From: Fusobacteriota bacterium
Lineage (GTDB): Bacteria; Fusobacteriota; Fusobacteriia; Fusobacteriales; JAAYPW01
Assembly (NCBI GenBank): GCA_012519615.1
Contig: JAAYPW010000129.1
Location: 1 to 32,354, forward strand
Direction of reading: 5' to 3'
Length of the DNA: 32,354 nucleotides
Of this stretch, positions 24,349-32,354 are shown in pieces; within the stretch, counting starts at the first letter, position 1, and each line of letters begins with the position of its first letter. Made by a program: the position numbers and the translations under genes. The notes below the pieces were generated by a model that was given only the letters and a program-made list of their open reading frames with translations, searched no databases and was not told the origin of the DNA.

Positions 24349-24579
24349 ATGGCAGATTTTGATAAAGTGAAAGAGGTAATAGTTGAACAATTAGGAGTAG
24401 ATCCTGATCAAGTAACTGAAAACGCTTCATTTATAAATGATTTAGGAGCAGATTCTCTAGACACAGTAGAATTAATCATGGCTTTTGAAGAGGAATTTGG
24501 TGTAGAAATACCAGATGCTGAAGCAGCTAAGTTAAATACAGTTAAAGATGTATTAGATTACATTGAAGCTAATGAATAA
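24349..24579 (+). CDS. acpP: Acyl carrier protein
   Basis: This 76-residue acidic helical protein carries growing acyl chains on a 4'-phosphopantetheine arm. The attachment serine is S36 in [12 protein letters not shown]. Helix III and the C-terminal [12 protein letters not shown] are typical. SD AAGGAGGTGA is near-perfect. It has its own upstream promoter and is followed by a strong hairpin without a T-run, both consistent with expression above that of the flanking enzymes. Confidence 0.98.
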   Translation: MADFDKVKEVIVEQLGVDPDQVTENASFINDLGADSLDTVELIMAFEEEFGVEIPDAEAAKLNTVKDVLDYIEANE

Positions 24580-24589
24580 TCAATATTTA

Positions 24590-24617
24590 ACTATAGGGGA
24601 GTTGTTTCCCCTATAGT
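24590..24617 (+). promoter_or_regulatory. Hairpin after acpP without T-tract
   Basis: ACTATAGGGGA (24590-24600) pairs perfectly with TCCCCTATAGT (24607-24617), 11 bp with a 6-base loop. What follows is GTATTAATG, not T-rich, so intrinsic termination is unlikely to be efficient. A 3'-end stabiliser or an RNA-processing site for the acpP message is more plausible. Confidence 0.6.
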
Positions 24618-24618
24618 G

Positions 24619-24669
24619 TATTAATGTACTCTTAAGTAATTATAATTTTAATTTTAGAATACATTAATA
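24619..24669 (+). repeat. Second inverted repeat in the acpP-fabF gap
   Basis: TATTAATGTA (24619-24628) is perfectly complementary to TACATTAATA (24660-24669) across a 31-base AT-rich loop. It directly follows the GC-rich hairpin and ends about 24 bases before the fabF ribosome-binding site, so it could fold in the fabF leader. Confidence 0.45.
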
Positions 24670-24707
24670 GGAAATATGAAAAAAATTAAAAGAGAGGGTG
24701 AATCAAT

Positions 24708-25949
24708 TTGAGAAGAGTTGTTGTTACAGGAGTAGGAATGTTAACAGCATTAGGAACTAATGCCAAAGATTCTTGGGAAGCTATATTAGATGGAAAATCA
24801 GGTGTTACTAATATATCAACTTTTGATACTACAGAGTTTCCTAGTAAAATAGCAGGAGAAATTAAAGATTTTAATACTGATGAATATTTTGAAAAAAAAG
24901 AGATAAAAAAATTAGCAAGATATTCACAATTTGCAATAGCTGCATCTAAAATGGCCTTAATAGATTCAGGATTAGAAATTACAGAGGAAAATGCATATAA
25001 TATAGGTGTAATTGTAAGTTCTGGTATTGGAGGTTTAGAAGTATTCGAGGAACAAGAACAAAGATTGCTAGAAAAAGGGCCTAAAAAAATGTCACCTTTT
25101 ACAATACCAGCAATGATCGAAAATATGGGTTCTGGAAATGTATCTATATATTTAGGTGCAAAAGGACCAAATAAAACAATAGTTACTGCTTGTGCATCAG
25201 GAACTCATTCAATTGGTGATGCATTTGAAATGATAAAAAATGGGAAAGTGGATGTAATGATAGCAGGGGGGGCAGAGGCAGCGATAACTCCTATGGGAAT
25301 TGGCGGATTTTGTGCTGCTAAAACTTTAGCTACAAGCTATAATGATAATCCGTCAAAAGCATCAAGACCTTTTACAGGAAATAGAGAAGGATTTGTAATG
25401 GGAGAAGGTGCTGGAGTTTTAATATTAGAAGAGTTAGAGGGTGCTAAAAAAAGAGGAGCAAAAATATATGCTGAGATCGTAGGATATGGAGAAACAGGAG
25501 ATGCATATCATATGACATCACCAGATCCAGAAGGCGCAGGAGCAGTTAGAGCTATTCAAATGGCACTTAAACAAGCAGGAGTTAAACCAGAAGACGTTGA
25601 TTATATAAATGCACATGGTACATCAACTGATGCAAATGATAAGACTGAAACAAAAGCTATTAAACTAGCATTTAAAGAACATGCTTATAAATTAGCAGTA
25701 AGTTCGACTAAAGGTGCAACGGGACATTTATTAGGTGGTGCAGGTGGAGTAGAAGCTGTAATCACAGTATTAGCTGTAAAAGAAGGAATTTTACCTCCAA
25801 CAATAAATTATGATACACCAGATCCGGAATGCGATTTAGATTATGTTCCAAATAAAGCTGTAAAAAGAGATATTAATGTTGCTTTATCAAATTCACTAGG
25901 ATTTGGAGGACATAATGCAGTAATAGCTATAAAAAAATATAGCGAATAA
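24708..25949 (+). CDS. fabF: 3-oxoacyl-ACP synthase II FabF
   Basis: FabF is the elongating condensing enzyme. It is 413 residues. The catalytic triad is visible: C162 in TACASGTHSIG, H303 in NAHGTSTDAND and H340 in KGATGHLLGGAGG. The opening RRVVVTGVGMLTALG and the closing NSLGFGGHNAVIAIKK are standard. The start is TTG after AGAGGGTG. No fabZ, fabA or acc gene is in this operon, so dehydration and malonyl-CoA supply are encoded elsewhere. Confidence 0.98.
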   Translation: MRRVVVTGVGMLTALGTNAKDSWEAILDGKSGVTNISTFDTTEFPSKIAGEIKDFNTDEYFEKKEIKKLARYSQFAIAASKMALIDSGLEITEENAYNIGVIVSSGIGGLEVFEEQEQRLLEKGPKKMSPFTIPAMIENMGSGNVSIYLGAKGPNKTIVTACASGTHSIGDAFEMIKNGKVDVMIAGGAEAAITPMGIGGFCAAKTLATSYNDNPSKASRPFTGNREGFVMGEGAGVLILEELEGAKKRGAKIYAEIVGYGETGDAYHMTSPDPEGAGAVRAIQMALKQAGVKPEDVDYINAHGTSTDANDKTETKAIKLAFKEHAYKLAVSSTKGATGHLLGGAGGVEAVITVLAVKEGILPPTINYDTPDPECDLDYVPNKAVKRDINVALSNSLGFGGHNAVIAIKKYSE

Positions 25950-25963
25950 TGAGGTGAGTTATA

Positions 25964-26677
25964 TTGGAAGAAGAATATAGTCATGAAATTGAAAAAAAAA
26001 TAAATTATACTTTTAAAAATAAAAAGTTACTTCAAAATTCATTGATTCATAGATCTTACGGGAATGAAAATTGGGAGTACAAACATATAAATAATGAAAG
26101 ACTAGAACTTCTTGGTGACGCGGTACTTGATCTAATAGTTACAGAATATTTATATTTAAATTATTCTAAGTCAACAGAAGGGGAGCTTGCTAAATTAAAA
26201 TCTATGATTGTTAGTGAACCGGTACTTACTGAAATCGCTGATGAACTTAATATAGGTAATTATATGTATTTAAGTAAAGGCGAGGAGATAACCGGAGGTA
26301 GAAAAAGAGAATCTATATTAGGTGATGCATTTGAAGCGCTTTTAGGTGCGATTTACCTTGATTCAAATTTTGAAGCTACTAAAAAAATAGCTTTAAAATT
26401 CTTAACTTATAGAATAAAGCATATTGATGAAAATGAAAAATTAATTGATTATAAAACAATATTACAAGAATACAGTCAAAAAGAATATAAAAAAATACCT
26501 AAATATGATGTATTGGAAGAGATTGGTCCTGACCATAATAAAATATTTAAAATAGGTGTAAAAATAAAAAATGGTATAGTTGGAGAAGGAATAGGTAAAA
26601 ATAAAAAAGCTGCCGAGCAATTGGCAGCTAGAAAAGCTTGTGAAATTATTGGAATAAAGCATAATGAAACATTATAA
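25964..26677 (+). CDS. rnc: Ribonuclease III
   Basis: This enzyme cuts double-stranded RNA, maturing rRNA precursors and structured mRNAs. It is 237 residues. The signature NERLELLGDAVLDL and the later ESILGDAFEALLGAIYLD carry the acidic metal ligands. A C-terminal double-stranded RNA-binding domain (about 158-232) ends in GIGKNKKAAEQLAARKA. The start is TTG after GAGGTGAG. It is 14 bases after fabF and overlaps the next gene by 14 bases, so it is part of the same transcript. The acpP-fabF hairpins in that transcript would be candidate substrates, though this is speculation. Confidence 0.97.
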   Translation: MEEEYSHEIEKKINYTFKNKKLLQNSLIHRSYGNENWEYKHINNERLELLGDAVLDLIVTEYLYLNYSKSTEGELAKLKSMIVSEPVLTEIADELNIGNYMYLSKGEEITGGRKRESILGDAFEALLGAIYLDSNFEATKKIALKFLTYRIKHIDENEKLIDYKTILQEYSQKEYKKIPKYDVLEEIGPDHNKIFKIGVKIKNGIVGEGIGKNKKAAEQLAARKACEIIGIKHNETL

Positions 26678-27719
26678 TATTCCAATTTTTATTTCACATT
26701 ATGGTTGTCCTAATGACTGTGTATTTTGTAATCAAAAAAAAATAAATGGTGTTGATACCGATATAAGAGTAGAAGATATCCATAATATTATAGAGACAAA
26801 TCTAAAAACAATTCCCATAAATTCTAAAAAAGAAGTTGCTTTTTTTGGTGGGACGTTTACAGGTATCCCAATTGAAAAACAAATAGAATATTTAAATGCT
26901 GTAGAAACATATGTAAAAGAAAAAAAAATAGATGGGATCAGATTATCTACTAGACCAGATTATATTAATGAAAATATAATGAAAAATTTAAGTAATTATA
27001 CAATAAATGTAATAGAATTAGGAATACAGTCTTTTGATGAAAAAGTGTTAAATTATTCAAAAAGATATTATACTAAAAATACAATATATAATGCAATAGA
27101 AATAATTAGGAAAAAAAAAATATTGCTGGGACTACAGATGATGCCAGGGTTGTATGGAGCATCCTACGAAAGTGATATAAAAGGAATAAAAGAAATAATA
27201 GGTATAAAGCCAGATATTATTAGAATTTATCCTACATTAGTGATAAAAAACACAATATTAGAAAAATTATATAAAGAAAAAAAATATGTTCCTCTTAGTA
27301 TGGATGAAGCAGTAGATATTGCAGTTCAGTATATTGCTAATATGGAATTAAACAATATAAAGATAATTAAAATGGGATTACAACCTTCAGATGATTTAAG
27401 AGAGCCCGGAATAATTGTAAGTGGTCCATTTCACTCTGCTTTTCGAGAACTTGTAGAGGGAGAAATATATTATAGGGTAATTCGTAATTTTTTATATGAG
27501 AATGGTATTATAAATAAGATTATTCATATTAAATCTAACGAAAAAACTATATCTAGAATAAAAGGGATAAATAAAATTAATGAGAAAAAACTAAATATAC
27601 AATTTAAAATTTTAATTGATAAAAATATAAAAAATGGCGATATTATAATTGGAAAAGATAAAGAAATGTATATTTCTAGAGAAGAGATACTTGGTAAAAT
27701 AATTATTGAATGCGAGTGA
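26664..27719 (+). CDS. Elp3-like radical SAM protein
   Basis: This 351-residue radical SAM enzyme has the cluster motif C15-x3-C19-x2-C22 (GCPNDCVFC) right after an opening HYNIPIFISHYG. It also has GGTFTG (SAM-binding region), RLSTRPDYI, ELGIQSFDEKVL and a later LQMMPGLYG. These match the Elp3-related radical SAM family, but the protein lacks the acetyltransferase domain of true Elp3. Related proteins are commonly encoded beside rnc in clostridia; their reaction is not known to me, and tRNA or other RNA modification is the natural guess. The start overlaps the end of rnc by 14 bases, and the stop lies 7 bases before the rng start, so it is sandwiched between two ribonuclease genes and coupled to both. 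Confidence 0.88.
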   Translation: MKHYNIPIFISHYGCPNDCVFCNQKKINGVDTDIRVEDIHNIIETNLKTIPINSKKEVAFFGGTFTGIPIEKQIEYLNAVETYVKEKKIDGIRLSTRPDYINENIMKNLSNYTINVIELGIQSFDEKVLNYSKRYYTKNTIYNAIEIIRKKKILLGLQMMPGLYGASYESDIKGIKEIIGIKPDIIRIYPTLVIKNTILEKLYKEKKYVPLSMDEAVDIAVQYIANMELNNIKIIKMGLQPSDDLREPGIIVSGPFHSAFRELVEGEIYYRVIRNFLYENGIINKIIHIKSNEKTISRIKGINKINEKKLNIQFKILIDKNIKNGDIIIGKDKEMYISREEILGKIIIECE

Positions 27720-27726
27720 GGTTGTA

Positions 27727-29193
27727 ATGAAGCAGATAATAGTAAATGTAACAAAACTTGATATTAAGGTTGCCATTATAGAGTCTGGTAAAGTTGTTGA
27801 ATTTTTTATTCAAAACGAAGATGTAGCTAGAATTATTGGGAACATATATATAGGAAAAGTAGCGAATGTGTTACCGGGTATGGAATCTGCTTTTTTAGAT
27901 ATAGGACTTGAAAAAAATGCTTTTTTATATGTTAAAGATTTAAGAGAATTTGAAGAAAAATATTTAGATGGTATAGAAAATAGCGAAAAACCAATAGAAG
28001 AGATTTTAAATGTTGGTGATGAGGTAATAGTGCAGGTACTTAAAGAACCAAATGGTACTAAAGGAGCAAGGGTAACAACGCACTATACTATACCAGGTAA
28101 ATATTTAGTACTTATGCCAAATAATGATTATATAGCAGTATCTAAAAAAATAACTGATAGTTATGAGAAAGATAGACTAAAAAAAATATTAGAGGATATT
28201 AAGCCAAAGGGTACAGGTCTTATAATAAGAACAGCAGCAAGGAACAAGGAAGAAAGTGTATTTGTGAAAGAGATAGAATACCTTGTAAAAAAATGGAAAA
28301 AAATAGAAAGTGATATTTTTTCTTCGAAACCAGGTAGTATAGTTTATAAAGACACTAATGTAATAAGACGGGTATTTAGAGATATGTTTTCTTCAGAAGT
28401 GGACGAATTAATTATAGATTCAGAAGAACACTATTGGGAATTAATAGATTATGTATCAGCATTTTCAGAAAATGATCTTAAATTAAAACTTAAATTATAC
28501 CAAAAAAGTGAACCAATTTTAGAATACTACGGCATTGAAAAAGAAGTACATAAGGCGCTTCAAAAAAAAGTGTGGCTTGATTGTGGCGGATATTTGATAA
28601 TAGAAAAAACAGAAGCATTAATAAGTATAGATGTAAATACAGGAAAAAATACCGGTTGTTGTAATTTAGATAAAACAATATTTGAGACAAATTATGAAGC
28701 AGCATTAGAAATTCCTAAACAATTACGTCTTAGAAATTTAGGTGGAATTATAATTATAGACTTTATAGATATGAATTCTGAAGAAGATAAGGAAAAAATT
28801 ATAGAAGCATTAAAATTTAACCTAGAAAACGATAGAATAAAAACAAATATTATTGGATTTACAGAATTAGGACTTGTTGAAATGACGCGTAAACGCGTAG
28901 GAAGACAGTTACAGGCATATTTCCTTGATAGATGTAATGAATGCGCAGGGAGCGGTTATATTTACTCTCTGGACACTATTATATATAATATGATAAAAGA
29001 AATACAATCATTTTTTCATGAGAAAGATATACGGGGATTAAATATAAAAGTAAGTGATGTTTTGTATGATAAAATTGAAAAAGATTACATAGAATATATA
29101 AAAGTGTTTGGTAAAGAAAATGGTAAAGATATAAAATTTAAAAAAGAGTCTAGCTATAAAAGAGAAGAAATAGAAATTATCTTAATAAAATAG
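27727..29193 (+). CDS. rng: Ribonuclease E/G family endoribonuclease (RNase G type)
   Basis: This single-strand-specific endoribonuclease acts in RNA decay and rRNA maturation. From ATG 27727 it is 488 residues, RNase G size, without the long C-terminal scaffold of RNase E. An S1 domain (IYIGKVANVLPGMESAFLDIGLEK) comes first, then the catalytic region with SIDVNTG and IIDFIDM, whose aspartates bind metal. The zinc-link motif RCNECAGSG follows. A TTG 21 bases upstream is in frame, but it lies within the end of the preceding gene and only adds NASEVV. GTGAGG sits just before the ATG. A terminator closes the transcript. Confidence 0.95.
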   Translation: MKQIIVNVTKLDIKVAIIESGKVVEFFIQNEDVARIIGNIYIGKVANVLPGMESAFLDIGLEKNAFLYVKDLREFEEKYLDGIENSEKPIEEILNVGDEVIVQVLKEPNGTKGARVTTHYTIPGKYLVLMPNNDYIAVSKKITDSYEKDRLKKILEDIKPKGTGLIIRTAARNKEESVFVKEIEYLVKKWKKIESDIFSSKPGSIVYKDTNVIRRVFRDMFSSEVDELIIDSEEHYWELIDYVSAFSENDLKLKLKLYQKSEPILEYYGIEKEVHKALQKKVWLDCGGYLIIEKTEALISIDVNTGKNTGCCNLDKTIFETNYEAALEIPKQLRLRNLGGIIIIDFIDMNSEEDKEKIIEALKFNLENDRIKTNIIGFTELGLVEMTRKRVGRQLQAYFLDRCNECAGSGYIYSLDTIIYNMIKEIQSFFHEKDIRGLNIKVSDVLYDKIEKDYIEYIKVFGKENGKDIKFKKESSYKREEIEIILIK

Positions 29194-29213
29194 GAAATAA
29201 TATAAAATACAGG

Positions 29214-29244
29214 AAAACAGGGCTTTACTATAGCCCTGTTTTTA
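29214..29244 (+). terminator. Rho-independent terminator after rng
   Basis: ACAGGGCT (29217-29224) pairs with AGCCCTGT (29232-29239), flanked by A's and followed by TTTTT. It ends the fatty-acid / RNA-processing transcript. Confidence 0.92.
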
Positions 29245-29272
29245 TAAAAAAAAATAAGATTAGGGGAAAATT

Positions 29273-30649
29273 ATGTCTAAAATAAAAGAAAAAATAGAAT
29301 ATATATGTGAAAATTGTGGGTATAAAACATTAAAATGGCTGGGTCGATGCCCATCATGCGAATCTTGGAATTCATTTCAAGAAGATATAAAAATAAATAT
29401 AAAAAAACTAAATAATAGGGAAATTAATACCGGTAATCTTAAAATATACAATTTACATGAGTTAGAGTCTACAGAAAACATAAGAATTAATACAACAATT
29501 AAAGAATTTGATAGAGTTTTAGGTGGTGGACTGGTATTAGGTGAAATAGTTTTATTAACAGGACATCCAGGAGTTGGTAAATCTACATTACTTTTACAGG
29601 CAGCGGATGAATATTCAAAAGATAATATTGTATATTATGTAGCTGGCGAGGAGTCTGCAAGTCAGATTAAATTAAGAAGTGAAAGACTAAATATTAATTC
29701 TAAAAATCTTTTTATATTACAGGAAACAGAAATTAATATTATAGAGAATCAGATAAGAAAGAATAAACCAAAAATAGTTATAATAGATTCGATACAAACT
29801 GTATATAATTCAGAATATGATTCAATACCAGGCACAATTACTCAAATAAGGGAATCTACTTTAAAAATAATAGATATTGCCAAAAAAGAGAATATATCGT
29901 TTTTTATTGTAGGTCATATTACTAAAGATGGTAAAATTGCAGGACCTAAATTATTAGAACATATGGTTGATGCTGTACTTACTTTTGAAGGGGAAGAAAA
30001 TTACTATTATAGAATATTACGAAGTGTAAAAAATAGATTTGGATCAACAAATGAAATCGGTATATTTAATATGAATGAAAAAGGGATGACTGAAGTATTG
30101 AATCCATCAGAGTTTTTCCTAAATGATAGAGATGACAAAAATGTCGGAAGTATTATAATGCCAACACTAGAAGGGTCTAAAATATTTCTTGTGGAAGTTC
30201 AAGCACTTTGTACTACACTACTATTTGGATTGCCAAGACGGGTGGTACAGGGATTTGATTTTAATAGAATACAGATAATAAGTGCTATTTTGGAAAAAAT
30301 ACTCCATATTGAATTAGGGGGACTAGACTTATATCTAAATGTACCTGGTGGAATGTATGTTAAAGAAACTGCTGCTGATTTAGCAATTGCTATTTCAATA
30401 TTATCATCAGTAAAAAATATTGAAATAAGTAATAAAATTGCAGCAATTGGGGAGTTAGGATTACGTGGAGAGATAAGAAAAGTATCATTTATAGATAAAA
30501 GACTAATAGAATTAGAAAAATTGGGGTTTAAAGGTGTATATTTACCAGAGGGAAATAGAAATGAAATTGATGAAAAAAAATTTAAAATAAAAGTAATATA
30601 TTTACGAAATTTAAATGAATTATTAGAAAGGATGAATAAAAATGGATGA
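29273..30649 (+). CDS. radA: DNA repair protein RadA
   Basis: RadA is a RecA-like ATPase that promotes branch migration of recombination intermediates. It is 458 residues. Domains run: a four-cysteine zinc finger (C12, C15, C26, C29), a RecA core with Walker A GHPGVGKST (97-105), the RadA-specific KNRFG motif, and a Lon-protease-like C-terminal domain (LDLYLNVPGGMYV, then AAIGELGLRGEIRKV). SD AGGGGA precedes ATG. It overlaps disA by 8 bases, an arrangement seen in many bacteria. Confidence 0.98.
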   Translation: MSKIKEKIEYICENCGYKTLKWLGRCPSCESWNSFQEDIKINIKKLNNREINTGNLKIYNLHELESTENIRINTTIKEFDRVLGGGLVLGEIVLLTGHPGVGKSTLLLQAADEYSKDNIVYYVAGEESASQIKLRSERLNINSKNLFILQETEINIIENQIRKNKPKIVIIDSIQTVYNSEYDSIPGTITQIRESTLKIIDIAKKENISFFIVGHITKDGKIAGPKLLEHMVDAVLTFEGEENYYYRILRSVKNRFGSTNEIGIFNMNEKGMTEVLNPSEFFLNDRDDKNVGSIIMPTLEGSKIFLVEVQALCTTLLFGLPRRVVQGFDFNRIQIISAILEKILHIELGGLDLYLNVPGGMYVKETAADLAIAISILSSVKNIEISNKIAAIGELGLRGEIRKVSFIDKRLIELEKLGFKGVYLPEGNRNEIDEKKFKIKVIYLRNLNELLERMNKNG

Positions 30650-31706
30650 AAAAGAAAAACTTCTAGAAATTATCTCTTTTGTATCTCCGGGAACAGAAAT
30701 AAGAAAAGGGCTTGATAATATCCTCGATGCTGGGAAGGGAGCACTTATTGTTGTTGGAAATAGTGAATCAGTACAAAGTCTCATTGATGGTGGATTCTAC
30801 ATTAATTGTGATTATAACCCGCAAAAGATATATGAACTATCTAAAATGGACGGTGCAATTATTTTAGATGAAAATACGAATAAAATAATATATGCAAATG
30901 TACAGATGCAACCAAATCCAAAAATCGAGACTAATGAGAGTGGAACAAGGCATAGAACTGCAGAAAGAGTAGCTAAGCAGACGGGAAATTTCGTAATATC
31001 AATATCAGAAAAAAGAAAAAGAATAACTCTATATAAAGATAATATTAAATATATCCTAAGAAATATAAATGACATAATGATTGAAGCAAATCAGGCAATA
31101 AAAACTCTTGAAAGATATAAAGCTGTACTAGATAATGCACTAGCAAATCTAACTATTTTAGAATTTGATGACTTAGTAAGTTTGTATGAAGTTGCATTAT
31201 GTATACAAAGGTTTGAAATGTTATTTAGAATATCAAATGAAGTTAAAAGATATATTATTGAATTAGGTGCAGAAGGAAGATTGTTAAATATGCAATTTGA
31301 GGAATTATTAATAGGCGCTGAAAATGAATTGAATTATCTCATTGAAGATTATTATAATGATAAAGAAGTAAAAGATGTAAAAGAAGTAATTGCAGAGTGT
31401 CATGAACTAAATCAAGAAGAGTTACTAGATTTTGGTAAAATAACACAAATTATAGGTTATGGAAGAGCATACAGTACATTAGATAAAAAAGTTATGCCAA
31501 AAGGTTATCGTATTTTAGGGAAAATTCTAAGATTGACTAGAAAAGATATTGACTTATTAATTGATGAATATAAGGAGCTTTCGTACATTATTGAATCTGA
31601 TGCAGAAGAACTTACAGAGATAAAAGGGATTACAAAATTTAAAGCAAAAGCTTTAAAAAATGGATTAAAAAGATTAAAAATGACGGTATTATTAGATAAA
31701 AAATAG
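30642..31706 (+). CDS. disA: DNA-integrity scanning diadenylate cyclase DisA
   Basis: DisA makes cyclic di-AMP from two ATP and slows when bound to branched DNA. It is 354 residues. The N-terminal DAC domain has D70-G-A72 and R103-H-R105 (GTRHRTAERVA), the two catalytic motifs. A helical spine follows, and a C-terminal helix-hairpin-helix DNA-binding domain ends the protein (AEELTEIKGITKFKAKALKNGL). The start lies within the end of radA, and RadA is a known DisA partner in Bacillus, so coupling makes sense. No other c-di-AMP gene is in the window. Confidence 0.97.
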   Translation: MDEKEKLLEIISFVSPGTEIRKGLDNILDAGKGALIVVGNSESVQSLIDGGFYINCDYNPQKIYELSKMDGAIILDENTNKIIYANVQMQPNPKIETNESGTRHRTAERVAKQTGNFVISISEKRKRITLYKDNIKYILRNINDIMIEANQAIKTLERYKAVLDNALANLTILEFDDLVSLYEVALCIQRFEMLFRISNEVKRYIIELGAEGRLLNMQFEELLIGAENELNYLIEDYYNDKEVKDVKEVIAECHELNQEELLDFGKITQIIGYGRAYSTLDKKVMPKGYRILGKILRLTRKDIDLLIDEYKELSYIIESDAEELTEIKGITKFKAKALKNGLKRLKMTVLLDKK

Positions 31707-31708
31707 AA

Positions 31709-31734
31709 AAGTGCAGTTATTTATAACTGCACTT
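31709..31734. terminator. Terminator after disA
   Basis: AAGTGCAGTTA (31709-31719) pairs with TAACTGCACTT (31724-31734). The T-tract after it is poor (AAAATATTTT), so efficiency is uncertain, but position and stem strength fit a terminator. Confidence 0.7.
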
Positions 31735-31742
31735 AAAATATT

Positions 31743-31771
31743 TTGACTTTTAAAAAAATATGGTATATAAT
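31743..31771 (+). promoter_or_regulatory. Sigma70-type promoter for pyrB
   Basis: TTGACT (31743-31748), a 17-base spacer, TATAAT (31766-31771). The leader to the start codon is about 33 bases, too short for a PyrR-type attenuator. Confidence 0.75.
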
Positions 31772-31811
31772 TGACTTAAATAATTATAATATAATTAGAA
31801 GGAGAAAGAAA

Positions 31812-32354
31812 ATGGTATCTATAAAAGGGAAAAATATTTTTGGAACAAAAGATTTAACAGCAGAGGAATTTTATCTAATTGCAGAAAAAGCTAAAGAATA
31901 CAAAGAATTATCTAAAAATCAAGATAAAAAAATAAATGTACTTAGAGGACGAACTATTATAAATGTATTTTTTGAAAATAGTACAAGAACAAGAATTTCA
32001 TTTGAATTAGCAGGAAAAAGATTAGGTGCAGATGTAATAAATATGAGTGTTTCTTCATCATCTCTTAAAAAAGGTGAATCTTTAATGGATACTGCAAAAA
32101 CACTTGATGCAATGAATACAGATCTATATGTAATACGTCATTCAGTGGCAGGTACATGTAAAATATTCTCTTCATTTGTAAGAGGGTGTGTAATAAATGC
32201 AGGGGATGGTGCCAATGAACATCCTACTCAAGGGATATTAGATGTATTTACTATATATGAAAAATTAGGATACATAAAAGGTCTTAAAGTTGCTATAGTG
32301 GGAGATGCACTACATTCTCGTGTGTTAAGATCGAATGTATACTTATTAAAAACA
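31812..32354 (+). CDS. pyrB: Aspartate carbamoyltransferase catalytic subunit, 3'-truncated by window edge
   Basis: PyrB joins carbamoyl phosphate and aspartate, the committed step of pyrimidine synthesis. The first 181 codons are present and open to the window end, out of about 300. The carbamoyl-phosphate loop FFENSTRTRISFE is intact. SSSSLKKGESLMDT carries the Ser and Lys supplied across the trimer interface, VIRHSVAG has the substrate His, and INAGDGANEHPTQGILD is diagnostic of the family. The DAMN phrase and the SLKKGES loop separate it from ornithine carbamoyltransferase. SD AGAAGGAG precedes ATG. Whether pyrI follows cannot be seen. Confidence 0.95.
   Translation, partial: MVSIKGKNIFGTKDLTAEEFYLIAEKAKEYKELSKNQDKKINVLRGRTIINVFFENSTRTRISFELAGKRLGADVINMSVSSSSLKKGESLMDTAKTLDAMNTDLYVIRHSVAGTCKIFSSFVRGCVINAGDGANEHPTQGILDVFTIYEKLGYIKGLKVAIVGDALHSRVLRSNVYLLKT

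Noticed and set aside
29273-30649. Lon protease, suggested by the C-terminal domain
   Set aside because: The zinc finger, RecA core and KNRFG motif identify RadA; the Lon-like domain is a normal part of it.
31771-31795. Second promoter (TTGACT ... TATAAT) before pyrB
   Set aside because: The spacer is 8 or 13 bases depending on the -10 chosen, too short; the upstream TTGACT-17-TATAAT is used instead.

Overview
The window is very AT-rich, Gram-negative-type bacterial chromosome. It carries an LPS-assembly outer-membrane protein (LptD) next to gene sets more typical of clostridia: an FMN-type enoyl-ACP reductase FabK, an [FeFe]-hydrogenase maturase HydF with its usual ATPase companion, and radA-disA. 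An outer membrane combined with clostridial-style genes, A/T-dominated codons and several UUG starts fits Fusobacteriota, perhaps the Leptotrichiaceae. That placement is inference from gene content; no rRNA is present to test it.

Left part (1-9780): the 3' end of aspS, then a ~195-nt folded RNA whose architecture matches 6S RNA, a frameshifted remnant of a DUF3137-type gene and a strong terminator. Next come hydF, a promoter, a hydrogenase-locus HATPase and a very long lptD (1209 aa, only two cysteines). A remnant of a DNA/RNA non-specific endonuclease domain and full-length thrS with its terminator follow. Middle part (9781-17235): an AT-rich spacer with a degenerate repeat, a membrane-anchored J-domain protein, an unrecognised membrane protein whose best start is cut by a stop codon at codon 3, recR, and convergent purU. 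A second spacer repeats the same element and holds two decayed reading frames. It leads to a large lipoprotein that combines a gluzincin-like HExxH domain, an IPT/TIG domain and about 15 internalin-like leucine-rich repeats.

Right part (17236-32354): a cold-shock-domain gene with its own promoter and terminator, a DUF2157 membrane protein, then a long co-directional fatty-acid operon headed by tandem promoters around a palindrome: yceD-rpmF-plsX-fabH-fabK-fabD-fabG-acpP-fabF. It runs without a visible terminator into an RNA-processing group (rnc, an Elp3-like radical SAM gene, rng). After a terminator come radA-disA (overlapping), another terminator, and the start of pyrB with its own promoter.

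Functionally the window is mostly housekeeping (tRNA charging, envelope assembly, type II fatty acid synthesis, RNA decay, recombination repair, c-di-AMP). The accessory or decaying material sits at 1700-1950, 7600-7800, 9800-10250 and 13100-17235. The strongest candidate for something little described is the protease/LRR lipoprotein.
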